A stretch of 64,000 nt of DNA from positions 374,889,419-374,953,418 of the forward strand of contig CM077643.1 of NCBI GenBank assembly GCA_039707465.1, read 5' to 3'. Shown piece by piece: positions 22,601 through 33,957 of this stretch. The translations under genes and the position numbers were made by a program. A model generated the notes under the pieces. That model searched no databases. It saw only the letters and a list, made by a program, of their open reading frames with translations, and was not told the DNA's origin. This DNA comes from Rhabdophis nuchalis (lineage: Eukaryota; Chordata; Lepidosauria; Squamata; Natricidae). Position 1 is the stretch's first letter. Each line of letters starts with the position of its first letter.

Positions 22601-22914
22601 CAGGAGTGGGTTCTGGCAGGCACTACTGCCGGTTTGCTCGTGTGTGCGCTGTGCTCTATGCGGGCTTGATGTGTGCTGCATGGGCTTGATGTATGCTGTG
22701 CGGGCTTGATGTGCACTGCGTGCACATGCACAGTCCAATTAAAATTGTTCTCTGCATGCGCAGAACTGAAAAACAAGATGGCGCCAAGAGCGCCGCCCGG
22801 GGAACTGGTTCGGGGGCATGGCAGGCCTGGGTCACTGCCGGTTCCAGTGACTCAGGCTGCCAAAACACTACTGGTTTGGCTGAACTGGTCCAAACAAGTA
22901 GGAACCCACCACTG
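22601..22914. mobile_element. hAT non-autonomous element, 314 bp
   Basis: Termini CAGGAGTGGGTTCTGGCAGG and GTAGGAACCCACCACTG; perfect 8-bp TSD GAAAGCAT at 22593-22600 and 22915-22922. The interior has tandem phrases (GGGCTTGATGTGTGCTG repeated about three times near 22660-22720). No transposase. Confidence 0.92.
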
Positions 22915-23407
22915 GAAAGCATGATAGCTGATCAAACACATGTGGAGGATATTAGATGAACGCTGGAGTTATAAGTTCTATGAAGTTACATTTTTTATTG
23001 AAAGGTTGGCAACGTACACACAGTTGTTGGGAAATTATACACATGCTAGAGAAATATAAAAGCATCCATTGTATCCTTTAGACTAGGGAAGTCACAAAAT
23101 TCCTGGATGTTTTGGAATCAGGTTTCTGTTCTACAGCAAATAAAGAATTGAGAGTTCCAGCTGTTTTACACAATTTTACAACAGGCCACAACAGGCCTGA
23201 GAAATTATAACTTTAATTTATCTCTGTAAAACGTTTTCAATGTGGAATTCCTTAAGATTTTTTGAGCCTACCTGCTCGATATATTAAGAAAAACATATAT
23301 TCCAAAACTTTCCAGAAACTCCTCAACTTCCTTTCCATTTATGAGATGAAAAGATGAATAAATGCAGATGACGTCTAGTAAGAGTTTTACAACAATCTCA
23401 ATATTAG

Positions 23408-23443
23408 ATTGGTTTCCAACCTACCAGTTTATTGGAAACCAAT
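23408..23443. repeat. Inverted repeat, 12-bp arms
   Basis: ATTGGTTTCCAA (23408-23419) pairs exactly with TTGGAAACCAAT (23432-23443). Confidence 0.8.
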
Positions 23444-23461
23444 TAAAATCTGCCCTGGAAT

Positions 23462-23485
23462 AGATATTGATAAATATCAATATCT
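23462..23485. repeat. Inverted repeat, 11-bp arms, 2-nt loop
   Basis: AGATATTGATA and TATCAATATCT flank AA. It lies 18 bp after the preceding hairpin. Confidence 0.8.
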
Positions 23486-23955
23486 ATTGATATTTCCTAT
23501 GCATTGTATATTATAGCTTTTTCTCAGGGTGCCATTGCTCTTTTTGTTAAATACCATTTATTGCTGAATCATTTTGTGGAGTTCTTAGTACTCTCCGGGC
23601 TTAACTTTGTTGTTATTGTGGGCCATTTTGAGCTTGAGCAATGTATATATTGTAAAAAATAAACCATCCCAAGCAAGGCACAGAGGAATACTGGGCATAT
23701 TCTCTGTCCTTATGAGGTGGCAAAGAGATTCAGCAAATTTGGCCAAATAAGGGTGCCTTCATGAGGAGACATGGAGAAAACTCTTCAGTGTTTATACCCA
23801 CTTATACAATCACTAAAAATATATTTTTTTTAAAAACAGAAAGGCATGGGATTTGCATTTAAGGTTCCAACAGCAGGTTTACCTTGATTATTTAATTAAC
23901 CTCTTTGTGGAGGTTACACCATATGTTGAATTATACAGAAACCAACTGGTTAGAT

Positions 23956-24063
23956 CAGGGGTCTCCAACCTTTGCAACTGTAAGTCTGAAGGACTTTGCT
24001 GGCTGGAGAATTCTGGGAGCTGAAGTCCTTCAGACTTAAAGTTGCAAAGGTTGGAGACCCCTG
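23956..24063. mobile_element. hAT foldback MITE, 108 bp, nearly full palindrome
   Basis: Termini CAGGGGTCTCCAACCTTTGC and GCAAAGGTTGGAGACCCCTG are exact inverts. Pairing continues through TAAGTCTGAAGGACTT with few mismatches, giving arms of about 41 bp. Perfect 8-bp TSD GGTTAGAT at 23948-23955 and 24064-24071. Confidence 0.95.
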
Positions 24064-24071
24064 GGTTAGAT

Positions 24072-24431
24072 AACATAGTACATTGAGCTCCAAAAAAACC
24101 AAAACCAAACCAAAGCAAACTACCAACTAAGTACTGGTATATTATATAGATATAATGGTATCTCTGTTTCACCTGGTTAAAGGCAAATCTGGTCATTGAT
24201 GTAGCTAATGTAATCTTTAAACATTGAAGAAAGAACCATTTCTTGGTGTGAGGCAGAGATTGTACTGTCTAGAATTGTAACTGTTAATCAGTAAAAGTTC
24301 CTGCTCTTCCTTTATAGGATTCTTTTATTTTTAAAATGAAAAATTGAGCTGTGCAGCCCTTCAGATACCTCCAAATGGGAAGACGGCTGTCCTTTATAAA
24401 GTAGAACATATAAGCTACCTACAGTATATAT
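24072..24431. other. Unrecognised stretch
   Basis: Nothing identifiable. Confidence 0.3.
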
Positions 24432-24709
24432 AAAAGGTAAAGGTTCCCTTCACACATATGTGCTAGTCGTTCCTGACTCTAGGGGTGGTTCTCATCTCTG
24501 TTTCAAAGCCGAAGAGCCAGCACTGTCCGAAGACGTCTCCGTGGTCATGTGGCCTGCATGACTAAACACCGAAGGTGCATGGAACGCTGTTACCTCCCCA
24601 CCAAAGGTGGTTCCTATTTTTCTACTTGCATTTTTATGTACTTTCAAACTGCTAGGTTGGCAGAACTGGGACAAGTAACAGGAGCTCACTCCGTTACACG
24701 GCACTAGAG
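24432..24709 (-). mobile_element. tRNA-derived squamate SINE, head missing
   Basis: It reads AAAGGTAAAGGTTCCCTTC, GTGCTAGTCGTTCCTGACTC, CGAAGACGTCTCCGTGGTCA and TTGGCAGAACTGGGACAAG, matching the body of the fuller copy at 36195-36515. The tRNA-like end (expected on the right) is absent, so the copy is 5'-truncated. Confidence 0.85.
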
Positions 24710-25535
24710 TACGTATATTATATATGTATACACAGTATATAGACACCTGAAAATATTAAAAGGGGAAACACTACAGCAGTCTTCCCCAGCCCTCTCCCCT
24801 ACATATATATTAGGGCTGCAGTTTCAATAAACTCAGGTTCTAACAAAGACTGACCATCACTTCCAAATGACTGATAATCTTGAGGGTAGAAATCTCAAGT
24901 TGGCGAGGGCTAGACTTGAGATCAGAACTAAAGAGTTTGTACTCCATTTTCAAGATGAAGAGGGATCAGTATAAGAAATGGAAAAGGGCATTGTAATTAA
25001 AAGAACAAGGTCAACCTTTCTTTGACAAGTTGCCTTTCCTCCTTGACTCTAGGGCTCAAAATCTGTCTTAGTGATGAATAAAAGGATCCAGCTAAATATC
25101 AAGTATGAGAAGGGAGAAATGGCTATCCGAACAATACCTTCAAGGTGCCTCTATTAAGAAGTTAAATATTAGACATTGACCATTTGTAGTCCTGGCTGAC
25201 AGAGAAGGCTTGAATAAAAGATTTCATATAGCAATATCTCACAAGGTTACAACTATAACAATGCCATATGATGCATAAGGACCCGTATGTGTGGGTTTCT
25301 ATTTCCAAGCAATTGTCCTCTAATATGGCAGAGATGAATAGACACTACATTTCAGAGACTAGTTAAAAGAGGGGTACACGATAAGGAACTGCAGATACCA
25401 CCAAGGCCCCCTTTCTTCTGCTTTAGAGTACTACTTTGCCTTAGTATTATGGTCAAGAGGAAAGATAATCAACTGATCCAGATGTCAACGGAAATAAAAG
25501 AGATTAAAACTGACCAAATTATCAAAGACAAAACT
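24710..25535. other. Unrecognised stretch
   Basis: No gene or repeat identified. Confidence 0.35.
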
Positions 25536-25735
25536 AAAAAAATAAAGTTTTCTGTGAGTTGAATTGGACTCCTGGGGACTTCATGAAGTTTTATTGGTAA
25601 CAAAATGGAAATGTCTATGGAGATTCTCAGTCAACCGAGTCATCCAGAGCTGAAGAAGCTTCTTGGATGAGAAGTGAAACATCTTCAAAGAAAAACCATA
25701 AAGTCCAATTGCCTCTTGAAAAAAGCACCTTGGGG
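25536..25735. repeat. Interspersed repeat with GGATGAGAAGTGAAAC motif
   Basis: It contains GAGATTCTCAGTCAACCGAG, GAAGCTTCTTGGATGAGAAG, TGAAACATCTTC and GTCCAATTGCCTCTTG. This phrase order is familiar from interspersed repeats of fish and reptiles. I cannot assign it to a class or fix its ends. Confidence 0.5.
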
Positions 25736-26116
25736 AAATGAAAATGGTTTTCAATTGTCTTCTTCAAATACGTTTCAAAGATCAGTTAAGTGTTGCCGTC
25801 TGCTGATATATCAAAAGAAAAAACCCCCGAATGCTTCCCTAAAAAGGATGCAGCAAATGCTCCAGCCAACATGGTCAACAACAAGAGTCTGAAGCTATTC
25901 CATCAGTCTAAAAGCTATTTGGTTATTTATGCCATAACTAAGACAATTTAATAACACAGGAACCAGGTCTTAAAAGGCAAAAACTCTATCATGATAAACT
26001 ATGAATGATAACTTTTATATTTAGTAGAAAGTAGGACATTCCTGAATTTAAGATATTTTTTTCCAGATAGAAAAAAATCCTTCTATTCTCAACCAATGTA
26101 ATATGGCCCTCCCATG
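25736..26116. other. Unrecognised stretch
   Basis: Nothing identifiable. Confidence 0.3.
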
Positions 26117-26124
26117 GAGTAAGG

Positions 26125-26498
26125 CAGTGATGGTGAATCTATGGCATGGGTGCCACAGGTGGCATGTGGAACCATTTCTTAGGGCACGTGAGGCCTTGCC
26201 CTGTCAGCACTAGCACACATGTGTGCGCTGGTCAGCTGATTTAGGCCTTCTTTTGAGGACATTTTTCACCCTCTGGAGGCTTCAGGGAAGCTCCTGAAGC
26301 CTCTGGAGGTGGGGAGGGGAGGCTGTTTTCACCCTCCCCAGGCTCCTAGAAAGCCTCTGGAGCCTGGGGAGGGTGAAAAAAGCACTCCAGAAACAGGGGG
26401 TCACACACATAGCATTATGGGTGTGGCACACCCACGCACGACCCCCCTGCGCTCCCCCTGCTTTTGGCACGTGAGCCCAAAAAGGTTAGCCATCACTG
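26125..26498. mobile_element. hAT non-autonomous element, 374 bp
   Basis: Termini CAGTGATGGTGAATCTATGG and AAAAGGTTAGCCATCACTG; perfect 8-bp TSD GAGTAAGG (26117-26124, 26499-26506). The interior has GGCATGGGTGCCACAGGTGG and an internal inverted stretch around GAAGCCTCTGGAGGTGGGG and CTCTGGAGCCTGGGGAGGG. No transposase. Confidence 0.95.
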
Positions 26499-26689
26499 GA
26501 GTAAGGAGTAAGTGCCGGCAGCTAGATTACCACAACACATTGCGCAGAGTCTGCATTTGAAGACTAACCAAAAGCTATTAGTGTAAAAAACAGCAGCCAA
26601 TTTGCCATTACAGTCACATAATACCAATTTTGTGGGTGCTGCCTGAATTACCAGTAGACTTTCAACAACAATTCAGGGTGCTAATATTA

Positions 26690-27292
26690 ACGCGCGAGCA
26701 ATCATGGGAACCACTAGGTTTACCCACATTACACCGCTCTTGCGCGAGCTGCACTGGCTGCCTGTCGTCTTCCGGGTGCGCTTCAAGGTGTTAATTATCA
26801 TCTTTAAAGCGCTCCATGGCTCGGGACCTAGCTACCTGCGGGATCAGATCCTGCCTCACACATCCTCACGGCCGATTCGCTCCCACAGAGAGGGACTTCT
26901 CCGGGTGCCGTCCACTAGACTTTGTCAGCGGGCGACGCCCAGGGGAAGGGCTCTCTCTGTGGCGGGCCCGGCCCTCTGGAACGACCTTCCCCCCGATATT
27001 AGAATGACCACGGACCTCCGCTCCTTCCGCCTGAAATTGAAGACTCATCTTTTCCGCCTGGCCGGCCTAGGGTAGTCTCTCTCTCTATGGGTTTTTAAAT
27101 GTATATCAATATTTAATGGGGATTTTTAGTTAATGGGATTTTAGCACAGGAATTAATTTAATCTGTTTTAATTTTGCTATGTATGTTGTATATTTATTGT
27201 TTTTATTCTCCCTGTGCACCGCCCCGAGTCCCTGTGGGGAGAGGGAGCGGTCAATAAATTTAGCTATTATTATTATTATTATTTATTATTAA
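26690..27292 (+). mobile_element. L2/CR1-group LINE 3' end
   Basis: A stop-free frame (26704-27073) reads FTHITPLLRELHWLPVVF, GPSYLRDQILPHTS, RALSVAGPALWNDLPPDI and ends FRLAGLG, closely matching the end of the copy at 18569-19531. The 3' UTR has CACCGCCCCGAGTCCCTG and the tail is (ATT)n. It is 5'-truncated, and the tail unit differs from the other copy. Confidence 0.9.
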
Positions 27293-27344
27293 CCTATAAA
27301 ATCTTCCATAGTTCTGCACTGAGTTACACCCAGGATATCGCAAG

Positions 27345-27556
27345 AGCCATGGTGGCATAGTGGTTAGAATGCAGTATTGTAGGCTGATGCTGCCCATTGC
27401 CAAAAGTTAGATCCTGACTGGCTCAACCTTCCATCCTTCCAAGGTTGGTAAAATAAGGAACCAGATAGTTGGGAGCAATATGCTGACTCTGAAAACAGCT
27501 AGAGAATGCTGTAAAGCACTATGAAGTGGTATCTAAGTGCTATTGCTATTGCTATA
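27345..27556 (+). mobile_element. tRNA-derived squamate SINE
   Basis: The tRNA-like head reads TGGCATAGTGGTTAGAATGC; the B box is degraded (AAGTTAGATCCTGAC). The body has CTCAACCTTCCATCCTTCC, AGCAATATGCTGACTCTG and CTGTAAAGCACTATGAAG, with a (CTATTG)n-like tail. It is the same family as 35948-36194. Confidence 0.85.
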
Positions 27557-27880
27557 ACCTTTAGGCACAAACAATCTACCCAATCTGTTCATCTAGAGCA
27601 GAGATGTTGAAAGTCTTCCCCTCCCCTTATGTGAGGTTCAATAGGAGAGGGGCAGAAGAAAGTGATTTTCTGATTTGGCTACACCAGATTGGAGTAGTCT
27701 ATACATGGAGATCTTTCTATTCTTCTAGTGACATTTAGGAAAGCAATAAAGGCAGAGCTGTTTCACAGAGCTTTTAATCTGTAATTTCAGCCACAAAGTT
27801 ATCATTAGTTGGGGAGAAAGTAATGAATTATATAAATATTGTACGATTGTGTGACAAAAGCTAAAATTTTCAGATGATAG
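27557..27880. other. Unrecognised stretch
   Basis: Nothing identifiable. Confidence 0.3.
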
Positions 27881-28313
27881 TGTCAGCCTCCACTTTGTTG
27901 CTTGCTTCGGCTGCCATTGATATGAGGAGGGAGGGGCTTTGGTAATTGGGAATGGGACTGTATAGTACAGGAGGGAGATTTGGAGAAAGGAGTATGTTCT
28001 TGCCATCTACTTCACATACCAGTGGCTGGGGCCATACGATGGTCAACGTCAACGGTCTTGCATGCCATCCTGATGATGCTCCTGGAGATGAAACCCGCAT
28101 GACGCCTATGGGGATTTTGCATTGAACAATGGGGTGGGGGTTACTAGGGGAAAGGGGTTGGACATATATTGATATGTATGTTTTCGCGCGCTCGGGTCTC
28201 AGACCTTGCTATACCTCGCTGCTATCTTTTCATAACCAGTAAAAGTACTCTTAATTCTTACAAATGGAGTTGAGTGGATTCTTTCTTGGTTATCATTAGA
28301 GGCAGACCTGACA
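27881..28313. mobile_element. Solo LTR candidate, 433 bp
   Basis: It begins TGTCAGCC and ends GACCTGACA, so TGTCAG and CTGACA form the short inverted ends typical of LTRs. The flanking five bases are GATAG and GATAA (4 of 5 match). Near the right end, CCAGTAAAAGTAC could serve as a polyadenylation signal. No flanking internal region is seen, so it is a solo LTR if real. Gypsy-type or ERV-type cannot be decided from the sequence alone. Confidence 0.5.
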
Positions 28314-28329
28314 GATAATATTCTTTTGA

Positions 28330-28570
28330 ACTATGTAACTAATACATGGAATTTTAACTAAAGTGGATTCACCTTACCCGTACCATTACTAAAAGATAGA
28401 TATGGCAGCATTGGGAAGATAAATGCATGACTCCATATATTCAATGGATTGAAGATCTGATTCCACTTGCTATTTATGAGAGGATTGCCTGTAAATATAG
28501 ACTTTGTATAGGCAAGTATAATGAAATGTGGGGCTCATTTATGCAAAATAGAGTAGGTTAAAAAGGTAGT
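28330..28570 (+). mobile_element. Possible degraded LINE (L1-like) ORF end
   Basis: With frameshifts a reading like PYIQWIEDLIPLA, then ACKYRLCIGKYNEMWGSF, appears. It resembles the C-terminal region of vertebrate L1 ORF2 (…KYxEIW…). The evidence is short and relies on joining frames. Confidence 0.3.
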
Positions 28571-28754
28571 TTTATAATTTATCGGAAACATATACATATT
28601 TGAATAATATTTGCATTAGATAATATATAGAATTGTCACTATTGTTACTAATGGCATGGAGTATTTTTTCCCTTTCTTGTATTTCCCTTTTTTATTAGAG
28701 CACTTTTTATGTGTATGGTTTTTTTCTTCTTTTTGACAATGTATGTATTTCCAT

Positions 28755-29024
28755 ATCATCAAAGCCATAAAAAAGCAAAAGTTAGAATATTTTGGACATG
28801 TGATGCGGCACCTAGAAAAATACGGCATTCTTCACTTAATCTTCCAGGGAAAAATAGAAGGCAAACGAGGTCCAGGCACAAGAAGAACATCATGGATTCA
28901 AAACTTAAGGGATTGGTTTGGAGAAATCTCAGCAGCACTTTTTCATGTGGCTGTTGACAAAAATAGGATTGCCAATATGATCGCCAACGTCTGATGATGG
29001 ATATGGCACAAGAAGAAGAAGAAG
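28755..29024 (+). mobile_element. RTE-clade LINE 3' end with perfect 12-bp TSD
   Basis: The 12-bp ATGTATTTCCAT at 28743-28754 recurs at 29025-29036. The insert encodes a stop-free C-terminus: KKQKLEYFGHVMRHLEKYG, LIFQGKIEGKRGPGTRRTSW, FGEISAALFH and ends RIANMIANV. The frame stops at 28992, and after a very short UTR there is a (GAA)n tail. It is a 5'-truncated insertion of 270 bp. The perfect TSD and intact frame suggest recent arrival. Confidence 0.92.
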
Positions 29025-29089
29025 ATGTATTTCCATCAGTATCGCAAAACTCAATTGTGCTTTGGTCTTTTTCTCTTTTTATTAAAAAT

Positions 29090-29346
29090 ATTTATTTATT
29101 TATTTTTTTTTATTTTTCGAATTTATACCCCGCCCTTCTCCTTGTTAAGACTCAGGGCGGCACACAGGCATTATTAAAAACCATTACAAAACAATATATA
29201 CTATTAAAAACATATTAAATTAAATTAAAACCCGTGCTAAAAACCCTTTAAAACTCTAAAAAATTAAAATTTATAAATATAGTCAGAAACGGGGGGCTAC
29301 GCTAGGCCGGCTTGTTGGAATAGGTACGTCTTAAGGCGTTGGCGGA
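29090..29346 (-). mobile_element. L2/CR1-group LINE 3' end
   Basis: It is the reverse complement of the end of the copy at 18569-19531. On the minus strand it reads QRLKTYLFQQAGLA then a stop, followed by a 3' UTR with the CCGCCCTGAGTC block and an A/T-rich tail (left side). Only the last few codons remain. Confidence 0.88.
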
Positions 29347-29689
29347 AATGCAATATAAATTAAAGTATTTCATCTTTAAGAGTTGTATACTTTTACTGCC
29401 TGGCTTTATCTGTAAAATATGTAGTGTATTCCATTGTAATCAAAAGATACCCCACCAGTTGAGATACATTGCTATAAATGCAATAAAAAGTCTTTGGTAA
29501 ACTGATGAGTGTCACTCAGTCTGATGTAACAAACTCATCCCTCCAACAAATTTTACCTTACGTAAAACATGGAGCCAGACGGAATTTCTGGGTGAAGGCT
29601 ATTTCAAAAATGTACACACACCCACAGAGAAAATGTGTCTGCACACCATCTTACCTTACAGAAGTGAAGAATCACAAAGAGATTCACTT
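29347..29689. other. Unrecognised stretch
   Basis: Nothing identifiable. Confidence 0.3.
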
Positions 29690-29985
29690 TTCTTTTTTTC
29701 CACCTTTTCCAGTATTGGGGCTACTGGTAGATCTTTGCATAATGTGCCCAAAGTAGGCTAATTTGAGCCTAGTCAATAGTGCCTGTATTGAGAACTCTGG
29801 GATAATCTGTTTGATGATACATTTCTTTGTTTTCTTGGTTGCCCATGGTGTTCTCAGAAGTCTCCAAAATCAAAGTTCAAAAGCATCTGTACTCTTCCTA
29901 TCTTGTTTCCTCAAAGTCCAACTTTCACTTCCATAGAACGTCATCGGAAACACCATGATTCTTGCATGATTCTGAATTTTACATA
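29690..29985 (-). mobile_element. RTE-clade LINE relic (post-RT region)
   Basis: The minus strand reads DAFEL, a stop, then FWRLLRTPWATKKTKKC, IIKQIIPEFSIQALLTRLK and LAYFGHIM. This is the RTE block that follows the reverse transcriptase, with one in-frame stop. To the right GGAAACACCATGATTCTTGC continues the same ORF upstream. It is the same family as 1315-1450, older than the copy at 28755. Confidence 0.8.
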
Positions 29986-30957
29986 AAAATAGAGAGGGTG
30001 GATATACACTCTATATTTGACATTATTATGGACAATACTTTAAGCATAAGCAAAAAGGCCAATCAGAATACATTCATGCAAGATGAATGGTAAATTAGCA
30101 TAGTGCTGTGGCTCACATTCAAGCCAAAATGTAGGATCACATATCACACAAAGCCAAAAAGGAAGTAGTATATTAGATCTTAGTGTAATGTGTGAAGCAG
30201 GCCTTTGTTTGAATTCAGACTAGTGGGTGGGAGCTGTTGCAGAGGAAATACAAATCTGAATAGTAAATGTGAAGTATTACTGAGAAGGAAATAATAAACT
30301 GGGCATCATTCATATACATAGAGGCATGGTTTTTTCCCCCCTGATGTGGAGTTTTTATGTTTAATTGGCAGCCATAAACAACAAACTATAATAATTATAT
30401 AATTAGCAAGAAATTACAGATCCCATTAGGTACTTAAAGCAAGCTAGATTAAGTTCTGATTATTTTTTAATAGAGAGGAAGCATGATGCATCACTGCAGT
30501 TCCCTGCATGCCAACATCCCTCAAAGAAATTGCTCACTCTGTCTACAACCACTTCACACAGTGACAGCATGTGCGAAACGTCATGTACATGCCCTGGAGG
30601 AACCAGGAACCTCAGTCCCATGTGAAATGTGTACATTATGCAGAAATGTTCTAGGTGGAAAAGATGCATTATAGCAATAGCAAGGCATTGCTGAGGTTGC
30701 TTCTCTAGGTCAGAAATATTTACATGCCTTGAATATCCTAAGTGCCTTATATAGATCCAGAAAAATTTCTCCTACCATTCCTCTTCTCAGGGTTATGATA
30801 AGATTAGAATCATTCATGTACCAAGGCCTATTCCTCTTCGTCACTCACAGTTTTACTATGTCACATCTGTAACAACATTATAATTTGTAGCAACCAGCTA
30901 AACTATAGTCCTGGTCTAATTGGTGAAATGTTTTAAGTCAAAGGAAATTATTCTAAA
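29986..30957. other. Unrecognised stretch
   Basis: No gene or repeat identified. Overlapping 60-70 codon frames at 30460-30674 on both strands are without recognisable features. Confidence 0.35.
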
Positions 30958-31320
30958 CTAGTTGATATCCCACCGTTGCCCAGGTATTTATTTATAGGAG
31001 GGAAATGTCCAGGCCAAACATAATTTCTACTGTTGGATTTTCCCCCTTATCAGAGAGAGCCATCTTGTGGAGTAATGTGAAGCCATTACCATGGCAACTC
31101 CACTGCACTGTACAGTGGAAGCCATTTATGGCAGTACAGTAGAAGCCATTTTAAGGCACAACAGGCTTAACAGAACACACACCCCGAGGGGTGTTAGAGG
31201 TGTCTTACCCCCCCAGTATTTTTTTCCCGAGAGTAAGTCATCTGTATACTGGTTTGGTTGAAATTGCTTGAGGCATTCCAGAGTTATGCTGGAACATACA
31301 TACATACACACACACAGAGT
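30958..31320 (-). mobile_element. Helitron-like non-autonomous element (3' end at 30958)
   Basis: It is the reverse-strand relative of 41037-41423. Shared blocks include GGCAACTCCACTGCACTGTA, CAGTACAGTAGAAGCCAT, GAGAGTAAGTCATCTGTATA and CCAGAGTTATGCTGGAAC. On the minus strand it ends CTAG followed by T, with a degraded GC hairpin just before, as expected for a Helitron 3' end. The far end runs into a CA/TG microsatellite. Confidence 0.6.
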
Positions 31321-31382
31321 CGTGTGTGTGTGTTGCACTTGTGCTGAAAATGTTTGTGTGTATGTGTGTGTGTGTGTGTGTG
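31321..31382. repeat. TG-rich microsatellite
   Basis: TG runs joining the Helitron-like element to the tail of the adjacent minus-strand SINE. Confidence 0.85.
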
Positions 31383-31530
31383 TTAGATTTTTGAGCTGAT
31401 CAATCAATAAATAAGGGAGACTAGGATAGATCTATTTCGAGCTTTTTATCTCTCCTCAGCTAGACATACCCTTACTGGAATTTGAACCGGGGCTGTATTA
31501 CATGTTAGGCATGTAATATTGGGAGGTGGG
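31383..31530 (-). mobile_element. tRNA-derived SINE with (TG)n tail
   Basis: It reads GTTAGATTTTTGAGCTGATC, GAGACTAGGATAGATC, AGCTAGACATACCC and GGAATTTGAACCGGGGC (B box in reverse). It belongs to the family of 19683-19843 and 50422-50580. Confidence 0.8.
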
Positions 31531-33957
31531 AGCATGGGAAAGCTAGGACAACAGTGAGTCAGGTGATGATGCCAAATGGATATTTTCTCGGGTGGCTTTT
31601 TTCCTGTGTTTTTGAATATTTTGTTTTCATTTTTTTAAAAATCTGCATTAAGCCTTTTTTAAAGGGGGTTTTGCTGCTGTTTTCAAGAATTTACAAATCA
31701 AAATAAGAAAACACGCTAGCCTCAGTAGCTAAAAAAAGGAAAAAGAAGCTAAATACATGAGATAGCCATTTATCTGCAAGGTGCTCTAGTATGAATCGCC
31801 CTCCAGCAACGTAGCCTTTTTTGCTACTAATTTTTGATTTAAAAAAATAAGGTTAATTTTACAAAATTTAGAAAAGATGGTGGTATAGAGAAAGCAGCAC
31901 AAGATATATCCTTCTTACATCTTTTTTTCTCCTGATTGTGTGTGTTATTAGCAAAAGCACATGAACTAGAGAACAGTAATTGCTTGAAAAACTTTTTGGT
32001 GGAAAAAAGTGGGGTATATAAATAATTAACACTGCATGTCCCAGAGTGCAATATTATTGTAAATAAATGCTTGGGGAAATTCCTTGATCTAGTCATGCAC
32101 CCAGTTTCTTGGTTTATACATGATTTATATCAGCTTCTTAAGCTAATATATATCATATGTAGAATATTGGATACATTTTGTTATCTTATGAAAGTTGGGC
32201 TAGAGCTGGCTTCTTGTCAGAAACCAGTAAGCAATCCCTAATATAAAGTCTATAGTCACGAATATTAGCAAGGGTTCAGAACACAAGTACTGTAGTGATT
32301 ATGTTTGCACAACACATAGCACCAGAATCTAACCAGCCACATTTTAGACTAATGTATTGTGCAAATCCACCCAAATAGTTGAATGACAAGTGAACCAAGA
32401 AAATAGGACTGCTAACTGACTTAAGTAATAAGCGAAAATGTGGAGAGAACAAGCAATTATGTAATATATGGTATGTCAAAAGCGGTAAAAAGAAGCCAGA
32501 AAAGTCTGTAATGAAAAGTCTGGAGTTTGGAGAAGATGGAACAAACATTGAAAGATAAGATTTTTATAGTAATGTTTCAATGCCAGGTGAGCTTACCCGT
32601 CTTTTATGAAAAAGCCAAGAATGGGGGGAATAAAATTAATGGCATTTACATGTGTTCAACATTAAATTGTTTATTAAATGCTTTTAACATTACTCTCCCC
32701 ACATGGAATATTTTCTCTCTCTGCTGTTACTGAAAAAAAATGACAATTCAGTGGGAATTTTTAAAAGGGCTCTAGGGGCTCCTCCTAGCTTTTGGGCCTC
32801 AGACTTTCATCTCTGACTTAAATAGAGCAGCTGGCAATGCAGCCAAAGACTGTCAAAGCTCTAGGGTGGCTCTTCTAGCCCTATTTGACTTTTGCCTCAA
32901 GCTCTAGTTACAACAAAATGAGCTATAGGTGAAATCTGGAGTGTCTCACCCTCTGTGGGAGTCTGAAAACAGATCAAACTATATTCAGGGAAGATTTTCC
33001 CAGTTTAGTGCCTCTGGAGAAGAAAAGTTCATCTTCCAAACTTCTAATAATGGACCCTCTAATTGAGGAATTCTGGGAATTTAAATCCACACATCTGGAA
33101 AGCACTCTGATCAATAACGACTAATCTATGAGATGTGGTGTTAAAATAATCTCACTGAAACCCGAGACATGCTCATAGATGCAGATGTTAAGGGATCAGA
33201 GATCATGAGATTATACTGTCTTTCCCACTTCCCAGAGAAATCAGATTTGACTCTTGCCTTCACATTCCTCACTTTTTCATAAGAAACTGTACTGATGTTC
33301 AGCGTGCCCCCCCTGTAGCTTCATCCAACAGACCATGCGTTACTTGGACTACAAGAAGGTCTGTCATAAGCCATGAATGACCTATCCCTCATCTATCTTA
33401 CCACTTTAGACTATTGACAGGACTTGACTAGAGATCCAAGAAAGCAGGAGGGAGGCCTCTGACCGACACCTTAATATATGCGCATATGAAAAATGGCCAG
33501 CTATCCCCAAAGGAATATTCACTGACAGAAGGCACTTGAGGTCATTCAAGAGCAGATGTCACCCCAGCTGGGGACATAGAAAGAAAGAGAGAAATTAAAA
33601 TGAGAAAACTTTGATGAACCGAGCAGTTGTTTTTCATTTATCATCCAGCTTTTTATTCTTCTGGGAATAAAATAAAGGAGCTAAGAAGAGTTTGTGTCAC
33701 CCAAAGGTCTGCCTCTTCTCCCTTCTTGCGCTGATTATCAGCCTAGGTAGTTGCTTCTTGCAGGGGTGGAGGATGGGGGTGGAAGCAACAAAGAATTTTA
33801 TCTGTGATCAGCACTCTGGTTTTGCTGTAATGAAAAGATTTGCATAACAAATACTTCATTGGTTGCCCTTGTTCAGGTTGATATAATTCATTTTCCGCAG
33901 CTAAATAAATCCATCTACCACTGAGGGGTAAAAGGGAAAGTGGCCTCCCCTCTTACT
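31531..33957. other. Unrecognised stretch
   Basis: No gene found. A phrase near 33065-33110 (GAATTCTGGGAATTTAAATC) resembles the interior of common hAT MITEs, but termini are not visible. Confidence 0.35.

Larger units (their letters stand above)
22923..23947. other. AT-rich stretch with two small perfect hairpins
   Basis: No gene. Two adjacent inverted repeats are listed separately. Around 23650 an AATAAACCATCCC phrase is present without supporting context. Confidence 0.4.

Noticed and set aside
25650..25700. Hammerhead ribozyme-like core: CTGAAGA (25650), stem-like CTTCT/AGAAG, then GAAAC (25676), with a GTC downstream
   Set aside because: The core letters fit CUGANGA...GAAA, but I could not find a stem I pairing the sequence after GTC with the sequence before CTGA, and stem III would be only two pairs.
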